64,000 nucleotides of DNA from Smallanthus sonchifolius (taxonomy: Eukaryota; Streptophyta; Magnoliopsida; Asterales; Asteraceae). The position numbers were made by a program, and so were the translations under genes. The notes beneath the pieces are model-generated. The model made no database searches. It was given only the letters and a program-made list of their open reading frames with translations, and had not been told where the DNA came from. The DNA lies in assembly GCA_023525975.1 (NCBI GenBank), contig CM042018.1, forward strand, positions 105,330,001 through 105,394,000, given 5' to 3'. The number at the start of each line of letters is the position of its first letter. The stretch's first letter is position 1. Shown here one piece after another: positions 57,852-64,000 of this stretch.

Positions 57852-58004
57852 TTAGTGTCCGTATCCACTACCAACGGGGCCATCCCAAGGAGAAAGGATT
57901 TTAATTGAACATTAATACAAGACTTTAAATCGATTAAATATAAAAAATAATGGCATTTTATGAAAGTTGTTGCTTGAAAATCATTGGACGTATTGAATTT
58001 CTGA

Positions 58005-58150
58005 CTTTTTGTTTAATGACAATTTGAATCACTGACGGATCACTGATCTATCTGATTATCTTTATCTCCTTCAGAAGAAAACCCATCATAGACGAGAAAA
58101 CTTCTTAACCCAACTTGGACCCCTTTTTTGTGCGGGCCAAGCCACTGGTA
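58005..58150 (-). mobile_element. SINE, family A, copy 3 (truncated)
   Basis: Matches the tail and middle of the other two family copies (CACTGACGGATCACTGATC, CCTTCAGAAGAAAACCCATC, CCCAACTTGGACCCC). The pol III head is missing. Confidence 0.65.
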
Positions 58151-58280
58151 CAAGTAAAAGTATATGTGATTTTACATTTAATTGATGATAAAAGACCAAA
58201 TGACATAGAATTATAAGTATTTTATATGTGGTGTAAATAAGTAAAGATTTAATGGGTCATCATGAAAAGTAATGTTTCAA

Positions 58281-58520
58281 AAATAATGATTAGTTTTTTT
58301 TTGAACGGTAATTTGGATCACTGACGGGCCACTAGCCCATCCGATCATCTTCACCACCTTCAGGAGGAAACCCACTATAGGTGAGAAAACCCACTGGCCT
58401 AACCTGGAACCCCTTTTTGTCACAAGTGTGACTTGAAACCAAGACCTCTCCATTTTAATGAAGTCTTGGGTACCTCACCTCAACCACTTGGGCTGAAGAT
58501 CATTGACAAATAATGATTAG
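58281..58520 (-). mobile_element. SINE, family A, copy 2
   Basis: The body 58294-58507 is flanked by perfect AAATAATGATTAG repeats. The minus strand has AGCCCAAGTGGTTGAGG (A box) and GGTTTCAAGTC (B box), and the CCGTTCAAAAAAAA tail. Same family as 55262-55464. Confidence 0.88.
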
Positions 58521-58667
58521 TGATGAATTGAAGCTGCTATCATTAGTCGTTTTGTTTTCATGTCCTATATATTTTTTTTATTAAAGTTTTCCTAAATTTT
58601 TTAATGTATCATTTTGTAGACATATAGTAACATACCATGATGTTTCCCTTGAGGCCCTTTGTCATGC

Positions 58668-59360
58668 TTAGGCTAAGGGGAGTGGTTCCACATTTTCATA
58701 TTTTTACACTCTTTCACGTCAGCGTCATATCAGATTTTACAGATTTTCCACGTGCTCCACACTTGAGGGAAATGGTTCCACATTTTCACACTGTCACGTC
58801 ATTTTCTTTTTCTAATTTAAATTAATATTAATTTGTTTTAATAATTAATATAAAAACCTTAATAAATAAAAAAGAAAATAATAATTTTTTATAATAATTA
58901 AAAAATACATTAATAAAATAAGGGAAATATCACATATTATAATTTATTAAAAAAAATTTACTACAATTTTCAGCCCAAATATGAATTTTAAAAAGTAATA
59001 TTATTGACCTTTTCGACTTTTCACGCAACCACAACCTTCAACTTTTCTTCCTTTTCTACTTTAAAACTCAAAAACCTAATTCTTCATAGCATGATGGTGG
59101 TGAAAGCTTTTGGGGATCTTTTGTTCAAACTGAAATCATTAATCAAAAGCTTGGATTTGATTTGGAAATGGTTAGCGCGACCAAGGGGGCTGATTTGGGG
59201 CTTCGCATCATATGGGTTCCACGCTCCTTTTCATCGTGCAAATAACCATGAAAACTGACCACGAGCATGGACCACGGTCAGCGGGCGTGGTGTTCCACGC
59301 AGGCCATGACGCTAGCTCAGCCTCCACGGCTGTTTCACTGGGGTAGTCCCCTCGGCCTTA
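58668..59360. mobile_element. PIF/Harbinger-like non-autonomous element
   Basis: The element 58671-59357 begins GGCTAAGGGGAGTGG and ends GGTAGTCCCCTCGGCC (imperfect TIRs), flanked by TTA on both sides. TTA is the usual Harbinger target duplication. The inside has AGTGGTTCCACATTTTCA twice (58680 and 58768), a GC-rich right part, and no transposase. Confidence 0.7.
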
Positions 59361-59611
59361 GAGGGAAACATTCAAATGAATCTTGCACACATAAAAAGAA
59401 ATCAAAATGATTAGTTGTACGTATCAAACATTGAACATCATTTCGACCTGTAAATTCTCCTTGTTTTGACATGAATAATTTGTTTCTTTCGATATAAGTT
59501 GGAAGGTTGGGTTTGCAATGTAGTCTATAGGACATACATAGATAATAATCGTTATCATGAATATCACCAATGCCGCTAGATCACAAGACCATAGACTTCT
59601 TATATGGATAT

Positions 59612-60290
59612 TGTTACTATAAAACTTATCGCCTAGAGGCTCAAGCTTCGGAGCAGTGCTGGATGGACAAGCTAAGCTGGAACTTCTGGACTTGGGCTTG
59701 GAAAGACGGACCGGATCTCCTGGACTTTGAAAAGATGATCTGCAAAACAAGTAACACCGTGAGTCTCGCCACGAGCAGAAGGAGTTTCTCCTCGTGACCA
59801 CCCTTCGGCGTGAGGATAAGTATTTGTCTGCTGAAAGGTAAAACAAGAGAAGAAGAACAAGGAATAGTAAGTTCGAGTATTGGGAGTATGAGAGTGTAAA
59901 AGTGAGTCTCGTCTTGGGCACTATGAGACTATTTATAGGGTCCTCCTGGTTGGGATGTCTGGACCAAGGGCCTATTTAAGGTTACCTGTAGTCAAACTTC
60001 CCTTCCTGTCTCTGCTTATCAGATCGTTATTCCCCTTCTGGTGTTAAGAGGGTTCAGGGTTTACGTAATATACTTTGTCTCCATAGTTGACATGTGCCCC
60101 TTATGCACAGGTTTTGTACTTGGTACCTTTTGTCTCTTTGGCTGACTCCCTCTTTTGTGTGCTGACCCTCTGTCTGACTTCCCTCTGTCATGAGTTCATG
60201 TTTCTCTATTACTTTTGTCTTTATAGTTGACTCATATACTTGCCACAGATGTCAGTCGGGTACATGAGTATGAGCCTTTGGCTTTAACCC
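59612..60290 (-). repeat. 3' LTR of the gag-only element (outer part)
   Basis: Matches 63337-64000 closely (for example the stretch with GGCTCAAGCTTCGGAGCAGT) with few substitutions and small indels, so the insertion is fairly young. Its inner border lies beyond 60290 and cannot be fixed here. Confidence 0.85.
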
Positions 60291-60399
60291 TTGTTTTGTC
60301 TCTAGTTATATATTATTATTTCTTAGTATCTAAATGGAATTGTTTCCTTCCTAATTCCATGTTCCCTAATATTTTCTCCAAGTGTTAAATGAAAAAGAA

Positions 60400-61085
60400 G
60401 GCTAGCTAGGTGGTTTTTGGGCTGTCACCCATGTGAGCCGCGATAGGCCCTTAGCCGCGGCTGGGCCTTGCCACTTAAGGTGTTGCTTCTATATTGACAC
60501 GATGGATCCGTGACTTTTTCGTTTAAACCGGGGATGGGGCTTGGGTATGACCCGATAAACGTTGCGTGTTATAAGTTAGGAAAAAGATTTGAAAGATGGG
60601 GCATAGCCTGAGCCGCGACTGGGCTTCTGTCGCAGCCAGACGATGGCGGGGGCTGGGTGTAGGTCTTTACGGTTGGGTATTGCTATCCTTGAGCTACGGA
60701 TGGGGCACACCAAGACCTTAGCCGCGGCTGGGCTTCTGCCGCAGCTAAGTGGAGGACGGGGATGGGGCACGCCATGAGCTGCGGCTCCTACACTTTGCTT
60801 TCCTTGGGGTTTGATTCTTTAATCCCCCCTTATGTTGCTTAGGACGTAAGGACGGATGGGACACAACTTCAGTCGCGTCAGGTAGAGATTAGAAGGGCGT
60901 ACGGACGGATGGGACACAGCTTCAGCCGCGGCAGGTAGAGATGGCCCTTTTTTGTTGACTTTGCCATTATGTGGGTTAATCCCCTTCAAGTCCCTCCAGT
61001 CCATTATTATGGTGTTCAAACCGTAATGATGGATTATATTCTCTTAGCCCCTTCTTACGTCCTACTTTCAACTCTAGCTTGTTCC
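60400..61085. other. GC-rich region of the gag-only element with CCGCGGCTGGG repeats
   Basis: AGCCGCG(A/G)CTGGGC(T/C)TCTG(T/C)CGCAGC words repeat at 60430-60800. A longer duplicate, ACGGACGGATGGGACACA, with CAGGTAGAGAT occurs at 60850 and 60900. Non-coding; either LTR U3 or the stretch between gag and the LTR. Confidence 0.5.
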
Positions 61086-61690
61086 GTCCCATCCATATGA
61101 AGACTTAAATTATTTTTCAATCCGAACTTGGTCAGGTGTGCCTCTCAAGTTACAGCCGGAATACTTAGATTATTTTTCCACCCGAACTTGGTCAGGTGTC
61201 CTATCTGTCCAGTCGCGGCTGGGAGACTTAGAATATTTTTCAAGCTGAACTTGGTCGGCTGACTCGACTGTCCAGTCGCGGCTGGAAGACTTAGAATATT
61301 TGTCAACCTTAACTTGGTCAGCTGACTCGTCCATCCAGTCACGGCTGGAAGACTTAGATTATTTTTCAACTGAACTTGGTCAGCTGACTCGTCTGTCCAG
61401 TCGTGGCTGGAAGACTTAGATTATTTTTTCACTGAACTTGGTCAGCTGACTCGTCTGTCAAGTCGCGGCTGGAAGACTTAGATTATTTTTCAATTGAACT
61501 TGGTCAGCTGACTCGTCCGTCCAGTCGCGGCTGGATGACTTAGATTATTTTTCAACTGAACTTGGTCAGCTGACTCGTCCGTCCAGTCACGGCTGGAAGA
61601 CTTAGATTATTTTTCAACTGAACTTGGTCAGCAGACTCGTCTATCCAGTCACCGCTGGAAGACTTAGATTATTTTTCAACCTGATCGTGG
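61085..61690. repeat. 62-bp tandem array, about 10 units
   Basis: Units contain CCAGTCGCGGCTGGAAGACT and ATTATTTTTCAACTGAACTT with few differences. The array lies downstream of gag in the retroelement's own direction. Confidence 0.95.
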
Positions 61691-61904
61691 TCGGGTGACT
61701 TTTGGGTATTGCTTTCTTTGTGGTTACGACAATGTGTATGAAATTACAAAATGTGAATGCAATCTCTAGTGTCCGCATACACCCTCTTTCAAAATTGATT
61801 ACAATGGTTTCTAACATGCTGCTTACTTATAACACTTTCGGAACTAGACTCCATTACATGTTTGTGGTACATCTATCCCATCCAAACGTGTTACCCTATC
61901 AAGT

Positions 61905-62921
61905 TCAGCCGTATCCCTTAGTATCCCCCACCATGTTTGATGGTTGACATTTTACCATTAGGATCTCCTTTCTCTTTCCGCCTGCCTGAGATGTTGCCTT
62001 CAGCTCCTTCAACAGCTGTGACAGTTTATCTGTTTTTATTGTTGATTCGATTTGTCTTTTCAGGGAGAAACATTCATCAGTGGTGTGCCCATTATCTTTG
62101 TGAAATTCACAATACTTATCGGTTGCGAGAATTTCACTTGGTGTTTTGGTTAATGGTGGAAGACTAACCGTTGGTCCGTCGACGTGTCCTCGTGGTGTTG
62201 AAAACTGATAGGACACCACGTTCATTTGTTGAAAGCACGGTTGAGAATGTGGTTTATCCCACATCTTTGGTGGTCCTTGTTTCCTTGTGTTTTCCCAATT
62301 CAACGGCTTCTTTTGTGTGCGTTCTTTCAGTTGATCGCTCGCTTTTCTTCCTTGTACAAACGCTTTTGCTCTCTCTAGCATTTCTTCCACCGTTTTTGGA
62401 CGGTTTTCATGGAATCTTTCCACCAACTGCTCGCTTCAAACACCATGGATAAATGCTGAGATACGTATATCTTCTCCAGCTCCTTTAACTTGCATGCTCG
62501 CTCTTACGAATCTTGAGATGAAATCTTCCACTGACTCACCATCACCCCTTTTAATGTTGTGCAACTCCGTTGGATCCTTTATGGACCTTCGTTGTTGGCT
62601 GAAATTTTTCAAGAAGCTATCTTCCAGTTGTTCAAAGTTCCCTATCTCTCCGATCGAGAGACTGTCGAACCATACCCTTGCTGCTCCCGTTAGTGTTTGC
62701 ATGAACATGTGACACCACACCGGGATGGACCATTGCTCCACCTCGGCCGCCCCTATGAAAAATGCAAGATGGTCATCTGGATCCCCCAAACCATCGTATT
62801 TCCCCACGTTTGATGGCATTTTTAGTTTTGGGGGGAAAGGTAAACTCTGCAATTTTGTTGATGAACTTAGATCGTGACCGCGCCGTGGATGGTCTGTATG
62901 GTTTGCTGTAGTCATCTTCAA
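61905..62921 (-). pseudogene. Ty3-type gag, interrupted by one stop and a frameshift
   Basis: The gag domain runs from MPSNVGKYDGLGDPDDHLAF through TLTGAARVWFDSL, FEQLEDSFLKNFSQQRRS and ELHNIKRGDGESVEDFISRF. An in-frame TGA at 62436-62438 (after IHGV) cuts it. The frame continues at once (SEQLVERFHENRPKTVEEML) to a CCHC-like knuckle CEFHKDNGHTTDEC and ends at 61905. The N-terminal part before KMPSNV reads in another frame (FINKIAEFTFPPK, about 62830-62865), indicating a further frameshift. It resembles gag of Tat-type plant elements. No pol follows. Confidence 0.8.
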
Positions 62922-63316
62922 AATCGAACTTCCTCTTGGTTGTCTTTTAGAGTAAGGTGTTAGTGTTGTTTGTCTTGGCTTTCTCTACTTCGCTTTTATT
63001 TGGTGAATCGTCATCGTCGTTATCTTCGAACTCCAGACGAGTTCGAATGTCCTTGAGCTGGCGCTCTTTCTCCTACTCCTGTAACATAGCGAGGATCTGT
63101 TGACAGTTCTGTCGCAAGAACTCCGGTGTGACGACTACCTTACCACTGCTTTGTTTTTCGGAATCGTTAAGACGACTGTTCTGGTTCTTGCTTCCCTCCC
63201 CCCGGTAACATTGTCACCGTCTGGGTTCAGGATATTAGAACTTTTGGTTTCAATGTGAGGAGTTTCCTCGCCCTTGCCCATCGTGCTTTTGCTTTTTTTT
63301 TCTTTTTTTTTTGTAA

Positions 63317-63334
63317 GAGCACGGGATGGCGCCA
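63317..63334 (-). other. Primer binding site of the gag-only element
   Basis: TGGCGCCATCCCGTGCTC, two bases inside the 5' LTR. The first seven bases match the site used by Athila/Tat elements (tRNA-Asp). Confidence 0.6.
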
Positions 63335-63336
63335 AA

Positions 63337-64000
63337 TGTTGCTACAAAACTTATCGCCTAGAGGCTCAAGCTTCGGAGCAGTGCTGGATGGACAAGCTAA
63401 GCTGGAACTTCTGGACTTGGGCTTGGAAAGACGGACCGGATCTCCTGGACTTTGAAAAGATGATATGCAAAACAAGTAACACCGTGAGTTTCGCCACGAG
63501 TAGAAGGAGTTTCTCCTCGTGACCACCCTCCAACGTGAGGATAAGTATTTGTCTGGTGAAAGATAAAAGAAGAGAAGAAGAACAAGGAATAGTAAGTTCG
63601 AGTATTGGGAGTATGAGAGTGTAAAAGTGAGTCTCATCTTGGGCACTGATGAGACTATTTATAGGGTCCTCCTAGTTGGGATGTCTGTACCAAGGGCCTA
63701 TTTAAGGTTACATGTAGTCAAACTTCCCTTCCTGTCTCTGCTTATCAGATCGTTATTCCCCTTCTGGTGTTGAGAGGGTTCAGGGTTTACGTAATATACT
63801 TTGTCTCCATAGTTGACATGTGCCCCTTATGCACAGGTTTTGTACTTGGTACCTTTTGTCTCTTTGGCTGACTTCCTCTTTTGTGTGCTGACCCTCTGTC
63901 TGACTTCCATCTGTCATGAGTTCATGTTTCTCTATTACTTTTGTCTTTATAGTTGACTAATATACTTGCCACAGATGTCAGTCGGGTACATGAGTATGAG
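63337..64000 (-). repeat. 5' LTR of the gag-only element, incomplete
   Basis: Partner of 59612-60290; runs off the window. Confidence 0.85.

Larger units (their letters stand above)
59612..64000 (-). mobile_element. Gag-only Ty3-type LTR retroelement (TR-GAG), cut by window edge
   Basis: A direct repeat of more than 660 bp (59612 onward and 63337-64000) acts as LTRs. Both start TGTT(A/G)CTA(T/C)AAAACTTATC on the plus strand and both carry a minus-strand TATA (CTATAAATAG, 59929-59938 and 63655-63664). The minus strand next to the 5' LTR has TGGCGCCATCCCGTGCTC (63317-63334), a primer site of the tRNA-Asp TGGCGCC type. Only gag lies between; no pol is present. The target duplication cannot be tested, because the right end is outside the window. 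Confidence 0.85.

Noticed and set aside
59424..59921. 165-aa minus-strand ORF repeated at 63227-63646 as a gene family
   Set aside because: Both copies are LTR sequence of the gag-only element; conservation is due to LTR identity.

Overview
This is 64 kb of A+T-rich plant nuclear DNA. Intron-rich genes with GT/AG borders, dense nested transposons, and plant-only families (SWEET, CslG, ARF, COX5C) point to a eudicot. An Asteraceae species is my best guess, because the COX5C protein looks very like the sunflower one and the repeat style fits; this rests on recollection, not a search.

Four genes look intact: a clade-II SWEET sugar transporter (4804-10374, +, 5 exons, 249 aa); cytochrome c oxidase subunit 5C with a leader intron (CDS 13747-13941, +); a cellulose synthase-like G glycosyltransferase (26277-31350, -, 6 exons, 729 aa); and an auxin response factor of the ARF9/ARF18 type (45492-51663, -, 14 exons, 523 aa). 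In each spliced gene the exon borders I placed keep one open frame from ATG to stop. A second CslG copy (34387-38295, -) is a pseudogene without exon 1 and with several frameshifts.

The rest is mainly mobile DNA. 1-3.7 kb: LTR-element remnants. 4.5 kb: a SINE. 5.1-9.3 kb: the large second SWEET intron, with MITEs and a 1.3 kb minisatellite. 10.5-12.1 kb: hAT repeats with a nested MITE. 14-18.6 kb: SINEs, Helitron ends and a possible MAP65 exon fragment. 18.6-26.1 kb: a tandem duplication containing a Mutator-like element (MULE) with long TIRs and a Ulp1-protease-like gene, interrupted by an element carrying a frameshifted OTU protease gene. 31.8-32.4 kb: a hAT element with perfect 8-bp target duplication. 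38.4-41.7 kb: gag fragment, degenerate repeats and a Helitron end. 41777-44487: a small LTR retroelement with intact LTRs, target duplication, primer binding site, a gag-like ORF and a spliced (cDNA-like) fragment of an aminopeptidase M1 gene. 52.7-54.2 kb: probable solo Copia LTR. 55-59.4 kb: SINEs, a Helitron and a Harbinger-like element. 59.6-64 kb: a gag-only Ty3-type LTR element running off the right end.

The most notable item is the aminopeptidase-capturing LTR element, comparable in kind to maize Bs1. Next are the duplicated MULE/OTU cluster and three copies of one hAT-like MITE family in the introns of the single ARF gene. I see no rRNA, functional tRNA or CRISPR. The intact genes are unrelated housekeeping or developmental genes and do not form a cluster; only the two CslG copies are related.
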